Positions 25,278-33,575 are shown, counted from the first letter of the stretch. The stretch: 64,000 bases of DNA from Thermococcus thermotolerans (GCF_024707485.1 NZ_CP102602.1:1240001-1304000); one strand, 5' to 3'. Notes: generated from the letters alone by a model not told the origin. A program made the numbers and translations.

Positions 25278-26234
25278 TTAGGGCATCCTGGAAGGCATAA
25301 GCAGCTCCATTAGTAGTTTTGGATCAGGACCATCGCCCTCACCTGCCCACAGGCTCAAAAGGAGCGAAGTTCCTCCGAGCATCAATGCCAAGTTCAGTGC
25401 CTCTTCAACGTGCCTGCCAAGGAGAAGTTCTTTTATTACCTCCAATGCCTCCTCAGTTCTAGAGCGGTAGTATGAAAACAGCACCCTCTCGACTTCAGTT
25501 CTCACACTAGAAGCCCTGGAACGGACAAGAACACTCTCGGCCCCGTTTTCAAGGTTCTTAAGAACGTGCAAGAATCTTACGAGATGCTTCATCATATCAG
25601 GAGAGAGATGGAACGCAAGGACTTCCTCCAGAAAATCCAGCCCTGCTTCAATGAGCAGGACGTTACTACTGGTCAGAAGGTCAGTGATGCACTCCAGCAC
25701 CACTTTGCTCTTCCCATCAAGGCTTCCCGAATTGAGGAGGAGGCGCATACCAAGTGTCCGCAGGTATATGTTGTCCGCATTAAGGAGCCCATCTATCTTA
25801 GCCCCCACCTTCCAGCTTAAAGGAGGCATTTGGAGTTTACGGAACAGCTCCAAGAGCGAGAGGTATATGAAAGTGTCCTCCCTTTCCGCCACAGGAACCG
25901 AGGCCTCTATCAGCGTTAGAAGTCTGTTCTCGTCTATCTGCACCCCCTCAAGAAGCCTGAGAAGAACCTCCAGAGTTCTTGAGACAATCCTGCCGTCTTC
26001 ATCGCCGAGAAGAGTCACTAAGCGGCTAAAACCTTTTTTCAACACTACGGACTTTATCTTGCCGTCAGGATCCCCGAGGAGTTTCCCGATGGCTGTGAGC
26101 GCCCGCAGACGGGTGGTTGTGTCTTCGTCTCCCAGAAGCCTGAGGAGAGATTCAACCACGTATTCATCTCCATTTGCGATATTTATTATATCCATCGCCC
26201 GCCAGGACATCACTAGCTCCCTAATTTGATCCAT
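25278..26234 (-). CDS. HEAT-like repeat protein, short paralogue
   Basis: 318 residues of helical repeats (LLRLLGDEDTTTRLRALTAIGKLLGDPDGKIKSVVLKKGF, and similar). It aligns with the first block of the following gene and has the same YYRSRTEEALEVIKELLL segment as YYRSRPEEAKNTLHRLVL there. ATG 26234 follows GGGGTGAGG. The two genes are tandem duplicates, the longer having gained a second helical block. Function unknown. Confidence 0.75.
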   Translation of the reverse strand: MDQIRELVMSWRAMDIINIANGDEYVVESLLRLLGDEDTTTRLRALTAIGKLLGDPDGKIKSVVLKKGFSRLVTLLGDEDGRIVSRTLEVLLRLLEGVQIDENRLLTLIEASVPVAEREDTFIYLSLLELFRKLQMPPLSWKVGAKIDGLLNADNIYLRTLGMRLLLNSGSLDGKSKVVLECITDLLTSSNVLLIEAGLDFLEEVLAFHLSPDMMKHLVRFLHVLKNLENGAESVLVRSRASSVRTEVERVLFSYYRSRTEEALEVIKELLLGRHVEEALNLALMLGGTSLLLSLWAGEGDGPDPKLLMELLMPSRMP

Positions 26235-26295
26235 GGGCCTCACCCCTCATTATACCCACGAGATATTGAACTTCATCCAATATATTGTTTTCGCT

Positions 26296-26907
26296 TTACA
26301 CACGTTGGAACCTGTACACGTCGACGGATATCCTTTCCAGCCTCTTCCGGTGAAAGAAGAACTGAGCCGGAATCTCAAAAGAAAGAGTTACTCTGTGCGT
26401 TATTGAAAAATTGAAGTCTTTGACAAATGCTTCGATGAAACGTCTGACCTCGGGCTTGGCGAGATGGACGGAGTAAACAACGTCGCTTACCTCAAAGGCC
26501 TTCATCAAGAACGGCCTGTCCGCATGGGGGTTTTGGCTACCAAAGGGCGGGTTCATGACGACCGTGTCGACTTTTTCCGAAAAATCTGACACATCCCCGT
26601 GAACGACATCAACGCAGTCCAGCAGGTCGAGGGATTCCAAGTTCCCGAGAAGAACCTCCACAGCATCATCGTCAACCTCAACCGCGTAAACCTTCTCCGC
26701 CCCAAGGAGACAGGCCCCGGCCGAGAGAACCCCTGTCCCTGCACCGAGGTCGGCCACAATTTTGCCCTCTATGTCCCCCTGCGAGTACGCCAGCCAGAGT
26801 AGCTCCGCCGCAACGTTCCCAGGCGTCCTGTACTGCTCAAGCTCGGGCTTTGGGTTTCTGAAGCCGTCCAGCCTTGAAAGGGCAATGGCAAGGTGCTTTT
26901 TCTTCAC
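26296..26907 (-). CDS. METTL5-like N6-adenine RNA methyltransferase
   Basis: 203 residues with SAM motif I VADLGAGTGVLSAGACLLGAEKVYAVEVD and the catalytic motif IV NPPFGSQNPHADRPFL near residues 118-133, the pattern of METTL5/HemK-like enzymes. The N-terminus LEQYRTPGNVAAELLW also matches METTL5, which modifies an adenosine of small-subunit rRNA. Archaeal orthologues are poorly characterised. Divergent from the KaiC genes. Confidence 0.88.
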   Translation of the reverse strand: MKKKHLAIALSRLDGFRNPKPELEQYRTPGNVAAELLWLAYSQGDIEGKIVADLGAGTGVLSAGACLLGAEKVYAVEVDDDAVEVLLGNLESLDLLDCVDVVHGDVSDFSEKVDTVVMNPPFGSQNPHADRPFLMKAFEVSDVVYSVHLAKPEVRRFIEAFVKDFNFSITHRVTLSFEIPAQFFFHRKRLERISVDVYRFQRV

Positions 26908-26980
26908 ATTATCCCCCTTCCAAAATTCTAACGAAATGTATTTATATTTTTACTGCAATAATATCTCCACGGGAGAAAAA

Positions 26981-27493
26981 ATGGGGCTAATAGCCACCGG
27001 CATACCTAGTCTTGACAAGGCCCTTGCTGGAGGTTTCTCCAAGGGAACCAGCATTTTGATAGCGGGAAACCCCGGGACAGGAAAAACCCACCTGGCAATT
27101 CATATTCTCTACAACAATTTGCAGAAGGGTCTAAAGGGTGCGTACGTCTCTTTTGCTGAAAGCAAAAAACAATTTTACAAAAATGCCCTGGAGAGCGGTG
27201 TGGATTTTTGGGAAATGGAAAAACAGGGGCTCTTTAGGTTTTACGACATGTTAACAATGCCAAGGGAGGAGATGAAAGAATTCATTGACTTCCTTATCCG
27301 GGATCTGATAGAATGGCAACCGGAGATAGTAGTTTTTGACTCAGTAACTGTTGTGGGCCAGATCTTTGGAGAGGTCATGCTGAGATCGTTCCTCCATTCG
27401 ATTATAGGCAGAATCGTTAATGCCCTGGATGCCCTTGCCATACTAATAGGTGAAATACCCTATGGGGAAAAAAAGGGTGGGTTTTGGCGTTGA
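26981..27493 (+). CDS. KaiC-like ATPase, first RecA domain (ends by frame change)
   Basis: 170 residues containing one RecA/KaiC domain: GIPSLDKALAGGFSKGTSILIAGNPGTGKTHLA (Walker A about 30-37) and EIVVFDSVTV (Walker B). The KaiC fold normally continues as EIPYG...GVEEFVVDGVIVL; here EIPYGEKKGG is followed by FWR and a stop, while GFGVEEFVVDGVIVLEM continues in the +1 frame. Thus this ORF and the next appear to be two halves of one tandem double-domain KaiC of about 449 residues. ATG follows GGGAG. Confidence 0.8.
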   Translation: MGLIATGIPSLDKALAGGFSKGTSILIAGNPGTGKTHLAIHILYNNLQKGLKGAYVSFAESKKQFYKNALESGVDFWEMEKQGLFRFYDMLTMPREEMKEFIDFLIRDLIEWQPEIVVFDSVTVVGQIFGEVMLRSFLHSIIGRIVNALDALAILIGEIPYGEKKGGFWR

Positions 27494-28331
27494 GGAGTTC
27501 GTCGTAGATGGAGTCATAGTCCTTGAAATGGAACGGAAAGGCGAGGTCATAAAGAGGTACCTGACAATACCAAAAATGCGTGGCAGACGGATAGTGAAAA
27601 GTGCCTATGAGTACATAATCACCAATGAGGGCATTGACGTCCTTTCAGTTCCGGAGCTAGAATTTACCGAAAGGAGAATAGACACCAGTGAGCGGTTTGA
27701 GACTGGCATACCCGTACTCGATGACCTGATTGGTGGAGGGCTATACAAAGGCAGTATTACGATGATAACAGGCCCCACCGGCAGTGGCAAAACGATACTA
27801 GCCCTCACGATAGCATCCAACATGGCTAAAAAAGGTAAAAACGTGCTCTACATAACCTTCGAGGAGTCAATTGGCGCAATACAGGAAGCCATGACCAAGC
27901 TGGGGCTCACGGGCAATATTAAAATTGTTGCCATGGTTCCGGAAGCGAAGACCCCTGTTCAGTATTACGCGACAATAAGAAGGTTATTGGATGAAACATC
28001 GTCAGATGTCCTAGTCATAGATTCCCTGTCTGCCATGAAAAGCCACATGGATGAGAGGGATTTTATAAAAGCCCTGAGATACCTCCAGCTGTTGACCAAG
28101 GAAAGGGGAATTACGTTTATCCTGACGCACACGTCGAGGAGCGCCGAGGGGTTTATTTCTACGGGGTTCAGCACATTAATGGATACAATAATAGTGCTCG
28201 ATTATCAGCTACCTCAACACCCCGGGGAATCCATGAAACGCCGCATACTTGTGCTCAAGTCCAGGCATTCTGAACACAAACCATTGCTCAAAGAGTTCTA
28301 CATAGGTGAAGGGGGTGTTATAATTGAGTAG
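27462..28331 (+). CDS. KaiC-like ATPase, end of domain 1 and complete second RecA domain
   Basis: 289 residues if started at ATG 27462; GTG 27450 is also possible. It begins with the last strands of KaiC domain 1 (VGFGVEEFVVDGVIVLEMERKGEV). A second domain has GIPVLDDLIGGGLYKGSITMITGPTGSGKT (Walker A), TFEES and DVLVIDSLSAM (Walker B). AGGTGA at 27448-27453 lies eight bases before ATG 27462, so independent coupled translation is possible. Seven A (27468-27474) and four T (27482-27485) lie in the shift zone. KaiC proteins act in archaeal signalling as ATP-driven switches. Confidence 0.8.
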   Translation: MGKKRVGFGVEEFVVDGVIVLEMERKGEVIKRYLTIPKMRGRRIVKSAYEYIITNEGIDVLSVPELEFTERRIDTSERFETGIPVLDDLIGGGLYKGSITMITGPTGSGKTILALTIASNMAKKGKNVLYITFEESIGAIQEAMTKLGLTGNIKIVAMVPEAKTPVQYYATIRRLLDETSSDVLVIDSLSAMKSHMDERDFIKALRYLQLLTKERGITFILTHTSRSAEGFISTGFSTLMDTIIVLDYQLPQHPGESMKRRILVLKSRHSEHKPLLKEFYIGEGGVIIE

Positions 28332-28620
28332 CATCGAGATAACCCCCGCATTTGTGGCCGTTACAACCCATGAAATCCTCCAGAAGTTGGGGAAACCTTT
28401 TGAAGCCACGATTAACACGTACCTTCTTTCTAAATACGGAAAAGGCATAGAAATCATAGAAGACAACCCCCGCACTTTTTACACCGCTCTCAAGGAGCTT
28501 TTTGGAGAGTTCGCGGCAAGGGTATTCATCTACGACCTCATAAAAGAACTAAACATTCCAATTAAATCAACCGATATCGAGGATATGATAACGGCCTTGG
28601 AGGAGTATCTCGGTGAATAG
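28324..28620 (+). CDS. Small KaiC-linked protein A
   Basis: 98 residues, no recognised family. The segment FYTALKELFGEFAARVFIYDLIKELNIPIKSTDIEDMITALEEYLG aligns with the next small protein (TLTMFLGEFPTKKLIQDLANENGIRVRVRTREDALNVLRSL), so the two are paralogues. The start is TTG 28324, overlapping the KaiC stop, with GGGGGTG upstream. Tight coupling to KaiC suggests a partner or output protein; this is inference. Confidence 0.65.
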   Translation: MSSIEITPAFVAVTTHEILQKLGKPFEATINTYLLSKYGKGIEIIEDNPRTFYTALKELFGEFAARVFIYDLIKELNIPIKSTDIEDMITALEEYLGE

Positions 28621-28622
28621 GT

Positions 28623-28892
28623 ATGGCCGAAGAGGTGCTCAAAACTCTCCGAAGAAAGCACAGCTTTTTGAGTGCAATGATCGAATGTGTTGAATACGCC
28701 ATGAAAGAGCTTGAGGGGCAGGAAGATCCTGAAAGTGTATATAAGACACTGACAATGTTTCTCGGCGAGTTCCCAACTAAAAAGTTAATACAGGATTTGG
28801 CAAATGAAAATGGCATTAGAGTGCGGGTAAGAACGCGGGAGGACGCCTTAAACGTTCTGAGGAGCCTTGAAAGGGGCGGTAGAGCTACCTGA
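28623..28892 (+). CDS. Small KaiC-linked protein B
   Basis: 89 residues (MAEEVLKTLRRKHSFLSAMIECVEYAMKELEG...). It is a paralogue of the preceding protein in its C-terminal 45 residues, two bases downstream of it and so in the same operon as the KaiC gene. No enzymatic motif. The end overlaps the convergent dph2 by eight bases. Confidence 0.65.
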   Translation: MAEEVLKTLRRKHSFLSAMIECVEYAMKELEGQEDPESVYKTLTMFLGEFPTKKLIQDLANENGIRVRVRTREDALNVLRSLERGGRAT

Positions 28893-29907
28893 CACTCACC
28901 CCAAGAGGCTCATCGAATTTTCGTTCAGCCCCAAGTATCTCATCGAAAGCGTAGTCCTCGCGGAGACCGAGCAGTATCTCCACCTCGGCCGGCGTCAGCA
29001 CGGGCTTTCTCCAGTTCTCGTAGTCGTCTATAGGCACGCGGGGACAGGCAACGACGACGTAGGCATCGAAGTCGAAGCCTTCCAAAGCCGGGTAGTTAAT
29101 GTGGTTCATGGCTATGAGCCTCGCGTATTTCCCGTGCTCCCGGAGGAGTTCGACGACGCGCTTCGCCTCAGCCAAGCGAAGCTGACCCTTCTTGGTGCTG
29201 GTTATGACGCCGAATTTTTGAGCATCCATGGCCTTCGCTATCTGCGCCCAGCGCTTCCTTATGAGCCTCTCAGCCTCCCGGTCCATCCATATAGCATCAC
29301 CTGAGTAGGGGTTGACCGCCAAGGTCGGTTTACCCGTCGCGACCGCAACGCCGAGGGGGTGGAAATAGCCGGCGCCGATGAAGAGGACGCCGTCGGCATC
29401 CAATTTGGCCGCCGAAAAGTTACACCCGAGAACCTGGCCGGGCCAGCTGACACGGGAGTCGCCTTTTCCAACGAGGACGTCAAAGCCTTTCTGTTCCAGG
29501 AACTCCTTTGCCTTTCCGAGCTGGTGAATATGCTGGGCCGTCGTGACGAGGGCTATCCTTTTTCCTAGCTTTCGGATTTCCCCCAGGTTCTTCTCCAAGG
29601 CCGGAACAACGTCCACCCCTGCAAAGGCCGGGACGAATATCGTTGGAACCTCCAGGTGGAGGCGCATGTAGCTGTGACCGAGGTGTATCAGCGCATCGCA
29701 GCCGAGGAGCTTTGCCTCTCTATCGGCAGGGTCACAGGCACCGTAGTTTATATCCCCGCTTATTATCGCCTCGATTCCGTTCTCCTCAAGGAAATCGGCC
29801 AGAGATTGGGCTTCCTTCTTCAGTCCCTCAGGCGTCTGGATGAGCACGCGCTTGGCGTTGAGCTCTCGAAGGGTTTCCAATATCTCGCGACTCGAAACTT
29901 CATGCAT
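28885..29907 (-). CDS. dph2: Diphthamide synthase Dph2 (radical SAM-like)
   Basis: 340 residues in three repeated domains, each supplying one Cys to the unusual [4Fe-4S] cluster: GDINYGACDPADREAK, GQVLGCNFSAAK and VVACPRVPIDDYENW. The enzyme transfers the 3-amino-3-carboxypropyl group of SAM to His of elongation factor 2, the first step to diphthamide. ATG 29907 is favoured by GGTGGG; GTG 29916 is the alternative. A TATA-like TTTAAAGG lies near 29942. Confidence 0.95.
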   Translation of the reverse strand: MHEVSSREILETLRELNAKRVLIQTPEGLKKEAQSLADFLEENGIEAIISGDINYGACDPADREAKLLGCDALIHLGHSYMRLHLEVPTIFVPAFAGVDVVPALEKNLGEIRKLGKRIALVTTAQHIHQLGKAKEFLEQKGFDVLVGKGDSRVSWPGQVLGCNFSAAKLDADGVLFIGAGYFHPLGVAVATGKPTLAVNPYSGDAIWMDREAERLIRKRWAQIAKAMDAQKFGVITSTKKGQLRLAEAKRVVELLREHGKYARLIAMNHINYPALEGFDFDAYVVVACPRVPIDDYENWRKPVLTPAEVEILLGLREDYAFDEILGAERKFDEPLGVSVR

Positions 29908-30014
29908 TGAACCCACCGGAGTCCATAGCGGAAAAGCCTTTAAATGCCCATCGGCATCGATACTATTGGAAAAGGTTAAAAACTGGAAATTAATGATAGA
30001 GATTGGTGAACAAC

Positions 30015-30773
30015 GTGGTGGAGTTTTTCAGACTCCTCGGTGAGGCATGGGGAAAGTTTGAGGAGACCAAATGGCTCCTTCCAGTGCCGGTAGTGATGAG
30101 CCTGCTTAACTACGAGAAGGTCCTGGAAGCTCTAAACGTCGAGGGCTTCCATTTCGGGATTCAGTTCCCCCTGCCCGAGCCGACACCCACCCTCTGGAGC
30201 CTCGTCTCCCTTCCGGCGAAGGCCTCAGGTGCTGTCTTTTCCCTAGAGGGCATAACCTTCACGGCGCTCTTTATTCTCCTTGGAAGCTACCTCGAAGCGG
30301 GTTACATTGGAAGCATAAGGGATGAGGTTCTGATGCGCGAGAGCGACTTTCTCAAGAACGCCGGAAGGGACTTTCCCGAGTTCCTCAAGTTTAACGCCAT
30401 GCTCTACGCGGTCATGATGTTTCTAATCCTCACCGTAATGGTCTCACCGTTTATGGCCCTCTCGGCTTTTCTGGGGCTTCTTATATTCCTTTACGCCATT
30501 TATGGGACACCTTTCTTAATTTCAATCTATAACCTCAGCTTCATGGATGCCCTAGCGGAGAGCCTCAACATGGCCAAAAACGGCGGTGAATACCTCAGCT
30601 ACGCCATCAACTATCTTGCCGTGGGGACGCTGATCTCAATTCCACTGACGCTCATAGTGACCAACATGGGGATAGCCGGTCTGGTGGTCGGTCTGCTCCT
30701 CTCCGCACCCATCTCACTGACCCTGAGCACGGCCACGGTCATATTTTTCATTAACTTCCGCCGAGGTCCCTAG
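30015..30773 (+). CDS. Conserved integral membrane protein
   Basis: About 252 residues with six hydrophobic helices and a Pro-rich outer loop (IQFPLPEPTPTLW). The central MLYAVMMFLILTVMVSPFMALSAF and the C-terminal ISLTLSTATVIFFINF helices are clear. No family is assigned. The start is uncertain: GGTGA at 30005 favours GTG 30015 or 30018, while TTG 30003 is upstream. Confidence 0.7.
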   Translation: MVEFFRLLGEAWGKFEETKWLLPVPVVMSLLNYEKVLEALNVEGFHFGIQFPLPEPTPTLWSLVSLPAKASGAVFSLEGITFTALFILLGSYLEAGYIGSIRDEVLMRESDFLKNAGRDFPEFLKFNAMLYAVMMFLILTVMVSPFMALSAFLGLLIFLYAIYGTPFLISIYNLSFMDALAESLNMAKNGGEYLSYAINYLAVGTLISIPLTLIVTNMGIAGLVVGLLLSAPISLTLSTATVIFFINFRRGP

Positions 30774-30841
30774 ACAGGGAAAAGCCTTAAATATTCTAAA
30801 GCAAATAATACCTCGAAGTTCGATGCATCGGGGTGATGAGT

Positions 30842-31180
30842 ATGGGTGAGTTCATCATAACGACCACAGAGAAAATCCCCGGCTACCGCGTGGTCGAGGT
30901 CAAGGGCCTCGCCAGGGGCGGTATCGTCAGGGCAACCCACGTCGGAAGGGACATAATGGCCTTCTTCAAGAACCTGAAGGGCGGAGAGGTGCAGGAATAT
31001 ACTCAGATGCTGGCAGAAGCTAGAGAAGAGGCGCTGAGGAGGATGAGGCTCCACGCGGAGGACATGGGGGCCAATGCCGTCATAGGGGTCCGCTTCATGA
31101 CATCCGCGGTTGCCTCGGGGATGGCCGAGATATACGCCTACGGCACGGCGGTGGTCGTTGAGAGGGTCAAGGAGGAGTGA
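30842..31180 (+). CDS. YbjQ/UPF0145 family protein
   Basis: 112 residues, the full family length. MGEFIITTTEKIPGYRVVEVKGLARGGIVRA and the C-terminal HAEDMGANAVIGVRFMTSAVASGMAEIYAYGTAVVVE are the signature of this pentamer-forming putative heavy-metal-binding family. ATG 30842 follows GGGGTGATGAG. It precedes a YhfC-type protease gene in one operon. Confidence 0.9.
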   Translation: MGEFIITTTEKIPGYRVVEVKGLARGGIVRATHVGRDIMAFFKNLKGGEVQEYTQMLAEAREEALRRMRLHAEDMGANAVIGVRFMTSAVASGMAEIYAYGTAVVVERVKEE

Positions 31181-31182
31181 GC

Positions 31183-31887
31183 ATGTACCTCCTTCCGTTC
31201 CCCATACTCGGCGGGCTGCTGGCGTGGGCAACGCTCTACTTCCTCGGCTTCGAAAAGCAGAGATGGGGAGAGTTCGTTCTCGGCTTGGCCGCGTTTTTCA
31301 TTGCAATGATCATTCAAAACCCCGTCCAGCAGCTCCCGCTCCTCGGAATGGGGATAAAGTCCAACGCAGACGTCATAGCCAGGGGAACCACCTTTATCAT
31401 AGGTGTTTCGATATGGCTCGGGCTCATCGCCGGCATAGCCCAGGAGGGGGCGAAGTACCTCCTCGTGAAGGGGAAGAGCCTGAACACCGGCCTGTTCATG
31501 GGACTGGGTTTCGGAATAACGGAGGTCTTCGTTATAGCCGGAGCGGCCCTCGCCGGAGCTATGGCAACTGGAAAGCCGCTCGACGTGCCGCTGAGCACGG
31601 CGCTCCTCTCGATGGTGGAGCGCTACTTCGTCGTCCTGTTCCACGTCGGAACCGGAATATACCTCGCGTACGCCTACAGGGAAGGCTACGGGAAGACGGG
31701 CCTTCTGGCGATGATAGGAATCCACACGGTTATCGATTCCCTGGCGGCGTACTACCAGCTCACGAAAAGCGAGCCGGTCATGTACGCGGTAGAGTTTATA
31801 ACCGCCCTCGCCGCACTGGGACTGCTGTACTACACCATTCCAAAGGCAAAGGTCGAGCTCCCGAAGGAAGAGGAAGCCCTGTGGTGA
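31183..31887 (+). CDS. YhfC/PrsW-like intramembrane metalloprotease
   Basis: 234 residues with about seven helices. Motifs lie within membrane segments: AGIAQEGAKYLLV (Glu...Lys), GLGFGITEVFVI (Glu), FHVGTGIYLAY (His) and IGIHTVIDSLAAYYQ (His...Asp). These match the CPBP/PrsW superfamily, YhfC branch, which cleaves or senses membrane peptides. ATG 31183 follows GGAGG. The PadR gene follows at once. Confidence 0.8.
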   Translation: MYLLPFPILGGLLAWATLYFLGFEKQRWGEFVLGLAAFFIAMIIQNPVQQLPLLGMGIKSNADVIARGTTFIIGVSIWLGLIAGIAQEGAKYLLVKGKSLNTGLFMGLGFGITEVFVIAGAALAGAMATGKPLDVPLSTALLSMVERYFVVLFHVGTGIYLAYAYREGYGKTGLLAMIGIHTVIDSLAAYYQLTKSEPVMYAVEFITALAALGLLYYTIPKAKVELPKEEEALW

Positions 31888-31892
31888 GCGAC

Positions 31893-32249
31893 GTGCTGGT
31901 GGACAGGAAGGAGAAAGCCCTTAAGAAGCTGAGAAAAGACCTCCGCTCCGGGCTCTACTCGTACCTAGTGCTCCTGCTCCTGGAGAGGGAAGAAGAGCTC
32001 CACGGCTACGCAATACGGAAAAGACTGGAGGAGCTCAGCGACGGCAGGATCGTGCCCAGTGAGGGCGCTTTGTACGACATCCTCAAGAGCCTGAAGAAGA
32101 CCGGCTTGGTGGGAGACACCTGGGCGGAGGTCGGGGGAAGGCCGAGGAAGTACTATTCCCTGACAAAGCTGGGCAGGGAAGTGCTGAACGAGCTGAGGAT
32201 GGAGATAGGCGCGATAATGGAGACGCTTGAAAGGATGGAGGGGGGCTGA
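31893..32249 (+). CDS. PadR-family transcriptional regulator
   Basis: 118 residues. The winged helix (SYLVLLLLEREEELHGYAIRKRLEELSDGRIVPSEGALYDILKSLKKTGLV) with the PadR wing GGRPRKYYSLTKLGREVL and a C-terminal dimer helix. GTG 31893 has GGTGAG at a good distance; GTG 31884, overlapping the protease stop, is also possible. Its TGA overlaps the ATG of the SdpI-like gene, so the regulator and membrane protein are coupled. Confidence 0.88.
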   Translation: MLVDRKEKALKKLRKDLRSGLYSYLVLLLLEREEELHGYAIRKRLEELSDGRIVPSEGALYDILKSLKKTGLVGDTWAEVGGRPRKYYSLTKLGREVLNELRMEIGAIMETLERMEGG

Positions 32250-33058
32250 TGCCAAGTCCCGATACAATTTTCGGGCTTTTCATCTCTGCCACAATGTTCT
32301 TCGCAGGATTGCTGACCTACCTCTACAGGGACAGGCCGAACCACGCGATAGGAGTGAGGATAGGCTACACGTTTCAATCGAGGGAAGCCTGGAGGAGAAC
32401 GAACGAGTTCGCGGGGAAGGCGTTTATGGTGCTCGGCGTTCTTCTTGGAATCCTGAGTTTCACCGGCAACGTTGCCCTCCTGACGGTTGCGATGCTCGTC
32501 GGGACTGCCCTTATAATCAAAAGAAGCTTCACGATAGCCAGGGAGACCGTTGAGCTGGAGGATATCTCAACGCCGGCCGTCGGCGAGCCAAAGCCCATAT
32601 CCAAAGTGGACGTCAGGCCCTACCTCGCCGTTCAGGGTGTTCTGCTCGCGTCATACCTCATTCTCCTCGCCGTTAGCTGGGGAAGAATGCCGGAAATCAT
32701 AGCGGTCCACTTCGATGCCCGGGGAATGGCCGACCGCTTCGAGCCCAAATCGATTGGAGCGTTCCTGACACCGGTGGGGGTTTCCTTCTTCATCCTCGGA
32801 CTGACGTACCTCGGAAGGGACCCCCTTGCCCTGAGAATACCCAAGGGGAATGAGAAAGTCGCCAGGATAATCCTTGAGCTCCTCACGGCGATTCAGTTCA
32901 TAATATGGAGTGCCTCCGTCTATTCAATTCTCTACAACGCGTACTCCTTCAGCTCGCCGGCATTCTTAGACGCGATAGTCCTCGGAGGGGTGGGGCTTAT
33001 AGTTATAGAGACGCTCAGGCTCATAGTGGCCGTAAGGGGTGTTAAATCAGCTCTCTAA
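32249..33058 (+). CDS. SdpI/DUF1648-like membrane protein
   Basis: 269 residues with about seven helices. The N-terminal half has NHAIGVRIGYTFQSREAWRRTNEFAGKAFMVLG, the SdpI/YfhL-type motif. The C-terminal half has WGRMPEIIAVHFDARGMADRFEPKS, the DUF1648 motif. In Bacillus SdpI gives immunity to a toxic peptide and works with the autorepressor SdpR. Here a PadR gene is translationally coupled, a comparable pairing. No toxin-like peptide gene is evident. Confidence 0.82.
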   Translation: MPSPDTIFGLFISATMFFAGLLTYLYRDRPNHAIGVRIGYTFQSREAWRRTNEFAGKAFMVLGVLLGILSFTGNVALLTVAMLVGTALIIKRSFTIARETVELEDISTPAVGEPKPISKVDVRPYLAVQGVLLASYLILLAVSWGRMPEIIAVHFDARGMADRFEPKSIGAFLTPVGVSFFILGLTYLGRDPLALRIPKGNEKVARIILELLTAIQFIIWSASVYSILYNAYSFSSPAFLDAIVLGGVGLIVIETLRLIVAVRGVKSAL

Positions 33059-33439
33059 TGCCTTTATCAGCTCCTCCCTATCGGGCTTTCTTGTTATTCC
33101 CAACTCAACGGCGTGCTCAAGCACATAGTCGGGCAGGTTCTCCTCGAAGAATGCTCTTATCCCCTTTCCCGGGAAGTAGAAGGCGTAAACGCGGACGTTT
33201 TTATCTAGGCACTTCCCCCTAGCGACCATGAACCCCTTCTCGGCGTTGACCCTCACAATATCCCAGGAGAAGACCTCCGTGAGGCCAAAGAAGGCCTCGA
33301 AGAGCTTCACCCGGGCATCCTTCAGGGCCTTGTTTACCGCCTGGCGGGAAATTCCGAGGGCCTCCGCTATCTCGACCTCGCGCATTCCCCTGGCCCTCAT
33401 CAGCCAGACCCGCCCCATGCCCTCCGGAAGTCTAAGCAT
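33047..33439 (-). CDS. Tfx-like / sigma-4-type HTH DNA-binding protein
   Basis: 130 residues. The N-terminal helix-turn-helix (RGMREVEIAEALGISRQAVNKALKDARVKLFEAF, about 17-50) resembles Tfx and sigma region 4 modules. The remainder is a small alpha/beta domain (FSWDIVRVNAEKGFMVARGKCLDKNVRVYAFYFPGKGI). It overlaps the SdpI-like gene convergently by 12 bases and its ATG overlaps the stop of a 47-codon ORF (ATGCTTAG). It could regulate the nearby palindromic promoter, but that is untested. Confidence 0.75.
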   Translation of the reverse strand: MLRLPEGMGRVWLMRARGMREVEIAEALGISRQAVNKALKDARVKLFEAFFGLTEVFSWDIVRVNAEKGFMVARGKCLDKNVRVYAFYFPGKGIRAFFEENLPDYVLEHAVELGITRKPDREELIKALES

Positions 33440-33575
33440 CTCCCATGGCCTCCCCGATGAGTTTTAGAACCTCCTTACCCCTATTCGGGGAGAGCAGACC
33501 AACTGCCCCGATTCTGAGGAGCATCAGCGTCCCGGGAGTTGAGACTAGCCATGCTTCTCTAATCCTCACCCTCAT
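33432..33575 (-). CDS. Candidate 47-residue protein coupled to the HTH gene
   Basis: A short ORF, ATG 33575 to TAG 33432, predicts MRVRIREAWLVSTPGTLMLL..., then a hydrophobic RIGAVGLLSPNRGKEVLKLIGEAMGDA-type end. It starts inside the last codons of the PH-like membrane protein (17-base overlap) and its TAG lies within the ATG of the HTH gene. The chained overlaps are typical of a coupled operon. No homology is claimed. Confidence 0.5.
   Translation of the reverse strand: MRVRIREAWLVSTPGTLMLLRIGAVGLLSPNRGKEVLKLIGEAMGDA

Noticed and set aside
31110-31892. Upstream extension of the PadR ORF
   Set aside because: It would read through the whole YhfC-type protease gene in another frame; the PadR domain starts only after 31890.
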